This document shows, piece by piece, positions 1 to 6,009 of a stretch of DNA of 11,726 nucleotides. The notes under the pieces were generated by a model. The model was given only the letters and a program-made list of their open reading frames with translations. It was not told where the DNA came from and made no database searches. Made by a program: the position numbers and the translations under genes. How positions within the stretch are numbered: position 1 is the stretch's first letter; each line of letters starts with the position of its first letter. This DNA is from Chitinophagaceae bacterium (lineage in GTDB: Bacteria; Bacteroidota; Bacteroidia; Chitinophagales; Chitinophagaceae). The stretch covers positions 1 through 11,726 of the forward strand of contig DMRT01000242.1 in the NCBI GenBank assembly GCA_003455235.1, written 5' to 3'.

Positions 1-652
1 CAGCAAGACGGAAAACACTCGTGTTGCTTACCCGATTGATCACATTGAAAACGCGGTGGAGCCTTCCATTGCCGGCATTCCAAAAAATATTTTCTTCCTT
101 ACCTGCGATGCCTATGGTGTATTGCCTCCCATCAGTACACTCAGCGCCGGCCAGGCCATGTACCAGTTCATCAGCGGGTATACGGCAAAAGTTGCCGGAA
201 CAGAAGCCGGTGTTACTGAACCGAAATCAACATTCAGTGCCTGCTTCGGCGCTCCTTTCCTGCCGCTGCACCCGGCTCAATATGCCGAGATGCTGGGGAA
301 GAAGATTCACGAAAGCCATGCAAACGTATGGATGGTTAATACCGGCTGGACCGGTGGACCTTACGGCGTGGGAAGCCGTATGAAGCTGGCCTATACCCGT
401 GCTATGATCACCGCTGCACTGAATGGCGATCTGAATGAAGTAGGCTTTGAAGACCATCCGGTTTTTGGAATGATCATGCCAACCAGCTGCCCGGGCGTTC
501 CTTCAGAAATACTGAACCCCAGGAATACCTGGGCCGATAAAACTGCTTACGATGCACAGGCGAAGAACCTGGCCCAGCAGTTCATCAAAAATTTTGAGAA
601 ATATGCCAGTGGCGCCAATGCCGAAATTTTAGCCGCTGCGCCAAAGATCTGA
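1..652 (+). CDS. pckA: ATP-dependent phosphoenolpyruvate carboxykinase, C-terminal part (5' end outside window)
   Basis: This enzyme converts oxaloacetate and ATP to phosphoenolpyruvate, ADP and CO2 in the cytoplasm, the entry step of gluconeogenesis. The reading frame is open from base 2 and gives 216 residues before TGA, roughly the last 40% of a family that usually has about 530-540 residues. Visible family motifs are [15 protein letters not shown] at the very start of the fragment (its Arg corresponds to the substrate-binding Arg of the family), [27 protein letters not shown] and VNTGWTGG. The nucleotide P-loop and metal-binding residues lie upstream and cannot be checked. The first ATG in this frame (base 56) is internal, not the true start. 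The gene converges on scoB and ends 29 bases before a strong hairpin. No frameshift or odd residue is visible in the part shown. Confidence 0.97.
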   Translation, partial: SKTENTRVAYPIDHIENAVEPSIAGIPKNIFFLTCDAYGVLPPISTLSAGQAMYQFISGYTAKVAGTEAGVTEPKSTFSACFGAPFLPLHPAQYAEMLGKKIHESHANVWMVNTGWTGGPYGVGSRMKLAYTRAMITAALNGDLNEVGFEDHPVFGMIMPTSCPGVPSEILNPRNTWADKTAYDAQAKNLAQQFIKNFEKYASGANAEILAAAPKI

Positions 653-681
653 TAACAAAAACAAGCCTAACTGCTCATTAA

Positions 682-708
682 AAAATCCCCCGGTTGCCGG
701 GGGATTTT
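682..708. terminator. Bidirectional intrinsic terminator between pckA and scoB
   Basis: A 12-bp perfect stem (682-693 with 697-708) has core CCCCCGG/CCGGGGG and a TTG loop. The arms are flanked by A and T runs, so the RNA has a U-rich tail in either direction: TTTTCGTTTACTT on the plus strand and a run of U on the minus strand. It lies between the stop codons of two convergent genes, so it probably ends both transcripts. Confidence 0.9.
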
Positions 709-727
709 CGTTTACTTATTTTTCTTT

Positions 728-1384
728 TCAGAATTGCATTTCAGGTATCTCTCCTTCCACGGTAAGTTTGCCGGCTGTTTTGGAAACGATCTCCTCCACC
801 GAAACGCCCGGGGCTCTTTCAAGCAGTTTGAATCCATTACCGGTTACATCCAGCACCGCTATTTCAGTCACAATTTTTTTGATACATTTTGTTCCGGTTA
901 AGGGCAAGGTACATGCGGGCAGCAGTTTGCTCTCTCCCTTTGGGTTGGTATGCATCATGGCCACGATGATGTTTTTGGCACTGGCTACCAGGTCCATGGC
1001 CCCTCCCATTCCTTTTACCATCTTACCCGGTATTTTCCAGTTGGCAATATCGCCCTGCTCGCTTACTTCCATAGCCCCCAGAACGGTCAGGTCTACCTTG
1101 CCGGCCCGGATCATCCCAAAGCTCATAGCGCTGTCAAAGAAAGCCGATCCGGGAACGGTGGTAATGGTTTGCTTGCCTGCATTGATCAGGTCGGCATCCT
1201 CTTCGCCTTCATAAGGGAAGGGCCCCATTCCCAGCAGCCCGTTCTCGCTCTGTAAAACAACATTCATTCCTTTGGGAATATAGTTGGCAACCAGCGTAGG
1301 AATGCCGATGCCGAGGTTAACATAGTACCCGTCTTTCAGCTCCTTTGCGATCCGCTGTGCGATTTGTTCTTTGGTTAGAGACAT
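728..1384 (-). CDS. scoB: 3-oxoacid CoA-transferase, subunit B
   Basis: This is the beta subunit of succinyl-CoA:3-ketoacid CoA-transferase, which with ScoA moves CoA between succinyl-CoA and acetoacetate or another 3-oxoacid. The product has 218 residues, a normal length for the family. The catalytic glutamate is in the signature SENG at residues 46-49 (Glu47), followed by GLLGMGP. I place the start at base 1384 (protein begins MSLTKEQIAQ), where homologous sequence begins. The frame is open for 19 more codons upstream, but these only translate the short repeats that fill the gap and give an Arg/Lys/Leu-rich stretch with no family resemblance. It follows scoA after 81 bases and is the last gene of the operon. 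Substrate choice (acetoacetate or 3-oxoadipate) cannot be fixed from sequence alone. No pca genes are nearby, so the ketoacid role is preferred. Confidence 0.94.
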   Translation of the reverse strand: MSLTKEQIAQRIAKELKDGYYVNLGIGIPTLVANYIPKGMNVVLQSENGLLGMGPFPYEGEEDADLINAGKQTITTVPGSAFFDSAMSFGMIRAGKVDLTVLGAMEVSEQGDIANWKIPGKMVKGMGGAMDLVASAKNIIVAMMHTNPKGESKLLPACTLPLTGTKCIKKIVTEIAVLDVTGNGFKLLERAPGVSVEEIVSKTAGKLTVEGEIPEMQF

Positions 1385-1471
1385 CGTTAATCGTTTAAGT
1401 CGTTTAAACCGTTTAAGTCGTATCCAAACGCTGAAACGCATTAAACGTTTGCAACGTTGAAACCCTTAAAC
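1384..1471 (-). repeat. Short tandem and inverted repeats between scoA and scoB
   Basis: Three 9-base units related to TCGTTTAAG lie head to tail on the plus strand at 1391-1399, 1400-1408 and 1409-1417. A shortened copy (1384-1390) precedes them and a decayed one (1418-1426) follows. From about 1427 to 1471 the same word appears in the opposite sense (AAACG, TTAAACG, AACGTTGAAAC, TTAAACG), the last copy overlapping the scoA stop codon. The two halves could pair imperfectly in RNA. The block occupies the whole scoA-scoB gap. I see no promoter matching TAnnTTTG in it. Its role is unknown. Confidence 0.75.
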
Positions 1472-2164
1472 GTTCTTTCTTACTGTTCGCTGCTCGATAC
1501 GTTTTTCGTAGTTAACACCCTGGAATATGCGGTGAACGTAAATACCAGGGGTATGAACCTGGTTCGGGTCCAGTTCGCCGGGTGCCACCAGTTCCTCAAC
1601 TTCGGCTATGGTTACTTTACCGGCCATGGCCATCAGGGGATTAAAGTTGCGGGCGGTTTCTTTATAAATGAGGTTTCCGTCAGTATCCCCTTTCCATGCT
1701 TTTACAATGGCAAAGTCGGCATCAAAAGCATATTCAAGCAGGTATTCCTTATCCTTGAATACCCGTGTTTCTTTTCCTTCGGCCACTTCGGTGCCTACCC
1801 CGGCCGGTGTAAAAACGGCTGGAATTCCAGCTCCGCCCGCCCGTATCCGTTCCGCCAAAGTGCCTTGTGGAATAAGATCCACCTCCAGTTCTCCGCTGAG
1901 CAACTGACGTTCAAACTCCGCATTTTCCCCCACGTAGGAAGAGATCATTTTTTTTACCTGCTTCTGTTTCAGCATCAGTCCGATTCCGAAATCATCCACG
2001 CCGGCGTTGTTGGATATGCAGGTAAGCTGCCGGGGGCCTTTTTTCACCAGGGCGGCAATACAGTTCTCCGGTATGCCGCAGAGGCCAAAGCCTCCCAGCA
2101 TCAGTACCGATCCGTCTTTTATGTCGGCAACGGCTTCTTCTGCATTTTTATAGGTCTTGTTCAT
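1466..2164 (-). CDS. scoA: 3-oxoacid CoA-transferase, subunit A
   Basis: This is the alpha subunit of the two-subunit succinyl-CoA:3-ketoacid CoA-transferase and works with ScoB, encoded next. It has 232 residues, the usual length. The CoA-transferase family I subunit A signature is clear at residues 17-32 ([16 protein letters not shown]), and [11 protein letters not shown] near the C-terminus is typical. The start codon lies one base after the stop codon of the DUF4296 gene (minus strand TGA-T-ATG), so translation is probably coupled to that gene and the start is well supported. Function: breakdown or synthesis of acetoacetate-type acids, feeding acetyl-CoA to the TCA cycle. A 253-codon open frame on the opposite strand (1457-2218) is a codon-bias shadow. 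Confidence 0.95.
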   Translation of the reverse strand: MNKTYKNAEEAVADIKDGSVLMLGGFGLCGIPENCIAALVKKGPRQLTCISNNAGVDDFGIGLMLKQKQVKKMISSYVGENAEFERQLLSGELEVDLIPQGTLAERIRAGGAGIPAVFTPAGVGTEVAEGKETRVFKDKEYLLEYAFDADFAIVKAWKGDTDGNLIYKETARNFNPLMAMAGKVTIAEVEELVAPGELDPNQVHTPGIYVHRIFQGVNYEKRIEQRTVRKNV

Positions 2165-2165
2165 A

Positions 2166-2525
2166 TCACTTGGTTGGTACCGGGCTTATTTTGGAAGCAC
2201 GCCTATCGGCCTGGTTGATCATGCTGTCGATGATGGCCTTCATTTGCCCGCTGTTTTTTTTGTAATAATCAAAGCTTGTATAGAATTCTTCCTTCGAAAC
2301 ATGGTGGATGGCAAATATCTCCTGCTGCAGTTTCAGGTTTTCTTCCACGTCATTCTTTGCCGAATCTCTTTTGATGAACTCGGTGGTATATACGTCCGCA
2401 CGGATCACATCCCAGAGCACCGCCTTCATTTTATCGGGCTTCAGTATACCGGCAGGTTTTGTATCCTTGTTTCCGCAGGAAAACAGGAAAGCAAGCACTA
2501 AAAGGAAAATGGAATTCCGTATCAT
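2166..2525 (-). CDS. DUF4296-type small lipoprotein
   Basis: A 119-residue protein with a lipoprotein signal peptide: Met-Ile-Arg-Asn, then a hydrophobic stretch (residues 5-15) ending in FLFSC with Cys17 as the likely lipidated residue. The Phe before the Ser is unusual for a strict lipobox but tolerated in Bacteroidota. The mature part opens a helical domain at [18 protein letters not shown] (residues 27-44), the pattern I associate with DUF4296, a Bacteroidota family of unknown function and similar length. The rest is charged and helical. It starts in a 4-base ATGA overlap with the stop of porD, and its own stop is one base from the scoA start, so it is made together with both. Probable site: periplasmic face of a membrane. 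The family call comes from pattern memory and is less certain than the lipoprotein call. Confidence 0.72.
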   Translation of the reverse strand: MIRNSIFLLVLAFLFSCGNKDTKPAGILKPDKMKAVLWDVIRADVYTTEFIKRDSAKNDVEENLKLQQEIFAIHHVSKEEFYTSFDYYKKNSGQMKAIIDSMINQADRRASKISPVPTK

Positions 2526-3442
2526 TTCAATTCATCTTTGTACCGGGCGGCATTGGTGATGTCGAGCCGCTGCAATATTTCGGAGGCCTGCGCCTTATCC
2601 TGCTGGGGAGCTTTGGAAAATATCTTGATCAGTTCGGTTGATTTTCCCTGGAAAAAGAACTGGCTGATCATTTTATTCGGGTTATCCGTGATGAAGTTAT
2701 TCAGCAGGTTCAGCACGTTCAGCAATTCGGCACGGGCAGCTGTTTCATTTTCGTAAAGCTTGTCCATACAAAGCCGGTAATAGTTATAATACACATCATG
2801 CATGATGGCATACCGGCTGTTGAGCATATTCTCTGCCAGCCAGTAGCGGTTGCGCTGGCCGTCAAAGGGTTTCCACCCGGCAATACCCCGTCCGTCCGGC
2901 GCATTGTTTACAATATTCTGCGCTTTTTGAAAATACGGGTCGCCGCCCTTGAGTGAATAAGAATCGTAATCAAAAGCCAGAACCATGTACGCATAGTAGG
3001 CCATCACGGCGGTTAGATTGGATGTAAGGGGGTCAGACCCGGAAATGCGGTTCTCATTGAATTCCATTACCTGGAACTCCATGTACTTGAAAATGATGTT
3101 ATCGTCTTTGAAGTTGATGATGGGCGACAGGTACGAGGTGTTGAAAACCGGCCGTGCCGCCTGCACGGTAAGGGAGGCATTATACACATTCAGGTCCTGT
3201 GTTGGCTGCAGGTTCAGCAGGAAATTGCATTCGATCCGTTCATTCACGGCAAAGTTATCCTGGGTCCACTTGCGGGTATTAATGAAGTTGTTCAGTGCTG
3301 TTTGAAGCGTGCGGAAGACATTCTGGTTGATATTATTGCTGATCTGGTTGCTTATCACGGTTACGTTTGCCTTTAACTCCTGGGCAACCGAAACCCGGCA
3401 GCTGATTACCAAAATAAAGAGTAAGAACTTAATTTTTTGCAT
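2522..3442 (-). CDS. porD: DUF4835 family protein, PorD-like (type IX secretion accessory)
   Basis: A 306-residue exported protein with signal peptide at residues 1-20, best cut before QELKANVTV. The mature protein matches the DUF4835 pattern: an opening ELKANVTVISNQI, then NINQNVFRTLQTALNNFINTR, a middle DPLTSNLTAVMAYYAYMVLAFDYDSYS and GGDPYFQKAQNI. Family members are annotated as type IX secretion protein PorD, whose exact role is unclear; placing this one in gliding or secretion is inference from the family. It sits directly after coaBC (14-base overlap) and overlaps the next gene by 4 bases, an order commonly seen for this family. Cys15 in the hydrophobic core (VISC) could in principle act as a lipobox, but signal peptidase I cleavage at SVA-QE looks better. 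No catalytic motif is visible. Confidence 0.8.
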   Translation of the reverse strand: MQKIKFLLFILVISCRVSVAQELKANVTVISNQISNNINQNVFRTLQTALNNFINTRKWTQDNFAVNERIECNFLLNLQPTQDLNVYNASLTVQAARPVFNTSYLSPIINFKDDNIIFKYMEFQVMEFNENRISGSDPLTSNLTAVMAYYAYMVLAFDYDSYSLKGGDPYFQKAQNIVNNAPDGRGIAGWKPFDGQRNRYWLAENMLNSRYAIMHDVYYNYYRLCMDKLYENETAARAELLNVLNLLNNFITDNPNKMISQFFFQGKSTELIKIFSKAPQQDKAQASEILQRLDITNAARYKDELK

Positions 3443-4628
3443 GCAATTGCTGAATAATGGTATTTACAATATCAATGGCCACTTCTTTCTTTGATTTTGT
3501 CTCAAAAGGAAACACGTTACCCTTCTTGTCAAAAATAGTGATTTTGTTAGTATCGTGCCCGAAGCCGGCTCCGGCGTCGTTCAGTGAATTCAGCACAATC
3601 ATATCGGCGTTCTTCGACTCCAGTTTGCCGATGGCATATTCTTTTTCGTTGTTTGTTTCCAGCGCAAACCCCACCAGGAACTGCTGTGGTTTTTTTATGG
3701 CTCCAAGGTGCTTAAGAATGTCTTTGGTTTTGGTTAATTCCACGGAAAGCGCTTTCTCTGTTTTCTTGATCTTTTCAGTTGCCGTTGTTACCGGTGTATA
3801 ATCAGCCACGGCTGCGCTCATGATGGCGATATCGGTTTCCGGAAATACAGCGTCGCACGCGGCAAACATTTCACCGGCTGATTTTACATTGATCACCTTA
3901 ATACCGCTGTTGAGGATGATACCGGAAGGGCCGAGAACCACGGTAACCTCAGCGCCTCTTTTCTGAAGTTCTTCCGCAATGGCTGCGCCCATTTTGCCGG
4001 ATGAATGATTGCCGATAAAACGCACCGGGTCGATCGGTTCGAAGGTAGGCCCCGCCGTAACCAGAATTTTTTTACCTGCCAGTTCCTTCTTTTGCAAAAA
4101 AAAACTGCCCAGCCAGTTCACGATGTTTTCGGGCTCTGCCATCCGTCCTTCGCCAAACAGGCCGCTGGCCAGTTCGCCGTTTTCAACAGGTATCACTATA
4201 TTTCCGAATGACATGATCTTTTTGAGGTTGGCCTTGGTGGAAGCATGGTGCCACATGTCTTCGTCCATGGCCGGGGCAACCACCACCGGGCAGGTGGCGG
4301 AAAGGTAAACAGCCATCAGCAGGTTATCGCAGAGGCCGGTAGCCATTTTGGAAAGGGTGTTGCAGCTTAAAGGGGCAACCAGCATTACATCGGCCCACCT
4401 GCCCAGCATCACATGATTTGCCCAGGAATCATTTTCGGCCAGGTCAACCAGCACAGGGTTTTTGGAAAGTGTGGAGAGTGAAAGTGGCGTTACAAAATCT
4501 TTTGCAGCGGGGGTCATCACAATCTTTACCTCGGCGCCGGCTTTAATCAATAGCCGGGTTAATACAGCTGCTTTATAAGCTGCTATACTTCCGCTTACTC
4601 CCAGTAAGATCTTTTTGCCTTGTAACAT
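3429..4628 (-). CDS. coaBC: Bifunctional phosphopantothenoylcysteine decarboxylase / phosphopantothenate-cysteine ligase
   Basis: This enzyme carries out two steps of coenzyme A synthesis in the cytoplasm: CTP-dependent joining of cysteine to 4'-phosphopantothenate (CoaB half), then FMN-dependent decarboxylation to 4'-phosphopantetheine (CoaC half). The product has 399 residues, normal for the fusion. The CoaC half (about 1-180) shows GVSGSIAAYKA, the catalytic His72 (NHVMLGRWAD) and PAMDEDMW at 119-126. The CoaB half (about 185-399) shows TAGPTFEPIDPVR, NHSSGKMG, SAAVADYTP and KIKK ending at Lys289. Two CoaC positions differ from the E. coli enzyme: Asp122 for Asn125 and Ser155 for Cys158. 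The start is fixed by the conserved MLQGKKILLGVSG opening. The ATG touches the T-run of a terminator-like hairpin, leaving no normal leader. Confidence 0.97.
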   Translation of the reverse strand: MLQGKKILLGVSGSIAAYKAAVLTRLLIKAGAEVKIVMTPAAKDFVTPLSLSTLSKNPVLVDLAENDSWANHVMLGRWADVMLVAPLSCNTLSKMATGLCDNLLMAVYLSATCPVVVAPAMDEDMWHHASTKANLKKIMSFGNIVIPVENGELASGLFGEGRMAEPENIVNWLGSFFLQKKELAGKKILVTAGPTFEPIDPVRFIGNHSSGKMGAAIAEELQKRGAEVTVVLGPSGIILNSGIKVINVKSAGEMFAACDAVFPETDIAIMSAAVADYTPVTTATEKIKKTEKALSVELTKTKDILKHLGAIKKPQQFLVGFALETNNEKEYAIGKLESKNADMIVLNSLNDAGAGFGHDTNKITIFDKKGNVFPFETKSKKEVAIDIVNTIIQQLHAKN

Positions 4629-4663
4629 AAAAAACCCCGCAAACGCTTTACGTGTGCGGGGTT
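4629..4663 (-). terminator. Terminator or attenuator hairpin between rpoZ and coaBC
   Basis: On the minus strand a 9-bp stem (4655-4663 with 4633-4641), a single mismatch, three more pairs and a 5-base loop form a hairpin with core AACCCCGCA. Six T (4634-4629) follow immediately, the two nearest the stem also pairing in it. This is a textbook intrinsic terminator for rpoZ transcripts. On the plus strand the hairpin is followed by TTAAAATTA, not a T-run, so it works in the minus direction. The T-run directly joins the coaBC ATG at 4628. Confidence 0.85.
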
Positions 4664-4709
4664 AAAATTATGATTTCTTAACTAAATAAGAAGCTAAAAT
4701 ATTGGTGTG

Positions 4710-5051
4710 TCAGCTGAACAGGTCCTCGTCATTCTTACGGAAATACACCTTGTCTTCGGAGAATTCAGTAGTAGCCAGCAAAGCCGGGTTAGGCATACGC
4801 TCGTAAGCTTTGGAGATCTCGATCTGTTCTTTATTCTCATGGATCTCTTCCAGGCTGTCGGTATGACTGGCAAATTCTTCCAGTTTGTTATGAAGTTCCT
4901 CTTTCAGCGTGATGTTAATCTGGTTGGCCCTTTTGGCGATTACGGCAATCGACTCATAAAGATTACCGGTTTTGTCCTTCAGGTCCGACAATTTTTTGGG
5001 TTCCACCACGCTGCTGGTATTAGCGCTTAGCTGACGTCTGAGTTTGCTCAT
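4710..5051 (-). CDS. rpoZ: RNA polymerase omega subunit (RpoZ/Rpb6 family)
   Basis: A 113-residue cytoplasmic protein. The core NLYESIAVIAKRANQI (residues 30-45) and the later KEQIEISKAYERMPNP match the omega form found in Bacteroidota, where the usual E. coli-type MARVTVEDA opening is absent. Omega helps assemble RNA polymerase by holding the beta-prime subunit. The tail ends in an acidic stretch (KNDEDLF). The start overlaps the end of bamD by 32 bases, and this is the only plausible Met. The bamD-rpoZ-coaBC order is typical for the phylum and supports the call. The sequence alone gives weaker proof than the context because the family is short and divergent. Confidence 0.86.
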   Translation of the reverse strand: MSKLRRQLSANTSSVVEPKKLSDLKDKTGNLYESIAVIAKRANQINITLKEELHNKLEEFASHTDSLEEIHENKEQIEISKAYERMPNPALLATTEFSEDKVYFRKNDEDLFS

Positions 5052-5850
5052 TTTTTATGACTTTAATATGATTTTTACTTAAGTTACTATAGTTTTCTGC
5101 ATCCTTCAGCAATTTGCTTTCCGGGTAGCGGTCCACAAAATCTTCGTACTCGTCAATCACTTTCTCATACCGTTCAACCTGCTTATCAAGAATGCTCAAT
5201 TTAGCGAATTTATAATACGATTTAACGGTTTTGAGTTTGTAATCTTCCCCTTTCGCCGATTCGGGATAATTGTTGATGAGGGTACTAAAAGCAATGGCTG
5301 CGGCCCGGTACTGCCCCATATTGTAATACAATTCTGCGGAACGGTATTCCTTCTGTTCCAGTTTTTCCCTGCATTTATCAATGATGGCCGAAGCTTCTTT
5401 GTTACGTGGTGAGCCGGGATGCGTATTGATAAAGGTCTGCATCATACCCATGGCCCTTGTTGTGTTCACCTGTTCCAGTTCCAGTTTGGGCGACTGCTTA
5501 TAAAAACAATAAGAACGCATGTAATCCACTTCCTCGGCCCGGCTGCTGTTGGGGAAAACCTCCAGGAATCCTTTAAACAGGTTTTCGGCATCCGGGTACA
5601 TTTTCATGTAGTAGAAGCAGTACGCATCTTTATAATACAACTCCTCAAATTTCACGGTTCCTTTGAGGATCGGGAACAGTTCTTCGTAAAGCTGCTGGGC
5701 GATCTTGTATTTCTTCTTATTGAAGAAGCTATCAGCCATCACCAGTTTATAGTCGTAATCCTTGCTCTTGGATATCTTATTGTATTTGTTACAGGAAGAA
5801 ACCAGGATCGCCAGGAAAAGAACGGCCAATAAAGACTTCAGTAATTTCAT
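5020..5850 (-). CDS. bamD: Outer membrane assembly lipoprotein BamD
   Basis: This is a component of the BAM complex, which folds beta-barrel proteins into the outer membrane; it sits as a lipoprotein on the periplasmic face. With the start at 5850 the product has 276 residues. Residues 1-19 form a lipoprotein signal peptide ending ILVSSC, with Cys20 as the lipidated residue. The mature part consists of TPR-like helical repeats: KKKYKIAQQLYEELF, MKMYPDAENLFKGFLEVFPNS, MGQYRAAAIAFSTLINNYPES and a last one with YEDFVDRYPES. Each ends in the F/YP-S/E pattern seen in BamD. The frame stays open 20 codons further upstream, but that stretch would put a second hydrophobic segment before the signal peptide and would cross the putative promoter at 5860-5867, so I reject it. 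First gene of the operon. Confidence 0.88.
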   Translation of the reverse strand: MKLLKSLLAVLFLAILVSSCNKYNKISKSKDYDYKLVMADSFFNKKKYKIAQQLYEELFPILKGTVKFEELYYKDAYCFYYMKMYPDAENLFKGFLEVFPNSSRAEEVDYMRSYCFYKQSPKLELEQVNTTRAMGMMQTFINTHPGSPRNKEASAIIDKCREKLEQKEYRSAELYYNMGQYRAAAIAFSTLINNYPESAKGEDYKLKTVKSYYKFAKLSILDKQVERYEKVIDEYEDFVDRYPESKLLKDAENYSNLSKNHIKVIKNEQTQTSAKR

Positions 5851-5859
5851 AAAAGAACG

Positions 5860-5894
5860 CAAAGTTAATGTAAATAAGCCAAAAATGCCAGCAA
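5860..5894 (-). promoter_or_regulatory. Candidate promoter of the bamD operon
   Basis: On the minus strand TAACTTTG (5867-5860) is an exact match to the Bacteroidota -7 element TAnnTTTG. A TTG for the -33 element is found at 5894-5892, giving a spacing of 24 bases, longer than the usual 17-23. Only 9 bases separate the end of the -7 element from the bamD ATG, so transcription would begin a few bases before the start codon. The -7 match is good and the -33 match poor. Confidence 0.5.
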
Positions 5895-5956
5895 GAAGGC
5901 AAATAACCAAAAAAGCGGCGTTAAGGATTTGATAAAGCAGTTGCCCGGGAAACCGG

Positions 5957-5988
5957 CAAAAAAATAGCCCCCGGAACCGGGGGCTATT
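5957..5988 (-). terminator. Intrinsic terminator of the OmpA-family gene
   Basis: An 11-bp perfect stem (5963-5973 with 5978-5988), core AGCCCCCG/CGGGGGCT, with a 4-base GAAC loop. On the minus strand it is followed by seven T (5964-5958, the first two shared with the stem). It starts 21 bases after the stop codon of the gene at 6010. A weaker inverted repeat (TTGCC/GGCAA, 5941-5958) lies just beyond and might act as a backup. Confidence 0.9.
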
Positions 5989-6009
5989 ACTATTTAGTTT
6001 AATCTGTTA

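Noticed and set aside
768..1214. 148-codon open frame on the plus strand opposite scoB
   Set aside because: It is antisense to a well-supported gene and rich in Ser/Pro/Thr as expected of a shadow frame; no start context or motif.
1385..1441. N-terminal extension of ScoB to base 1441
   Set aside because: The extra residues translate only the short repeats (RLKRFKRLKRL), and the family begins at MSLTKEQ.
1384..1471. CRISPR-like array
   Set aside because: Units are only 9 bases, adjacent without spacers, and partly inverted; no cas gene is present.
1457..2218. 253-codon open frame on the plus strand opposite scoA
   Set aside because: scoA on the minus strand has clear family motifs and coupled translation. 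The plus-strand product is a low-complexity Phe/Gly-rich shadow with no recognisable domain.
5851..5910. N-terminal extension of BamD to base 5910
   Set aside because: It would place a second hydrophobic segment before a complete lipoprotein signal peptide and run across the probable promoter.
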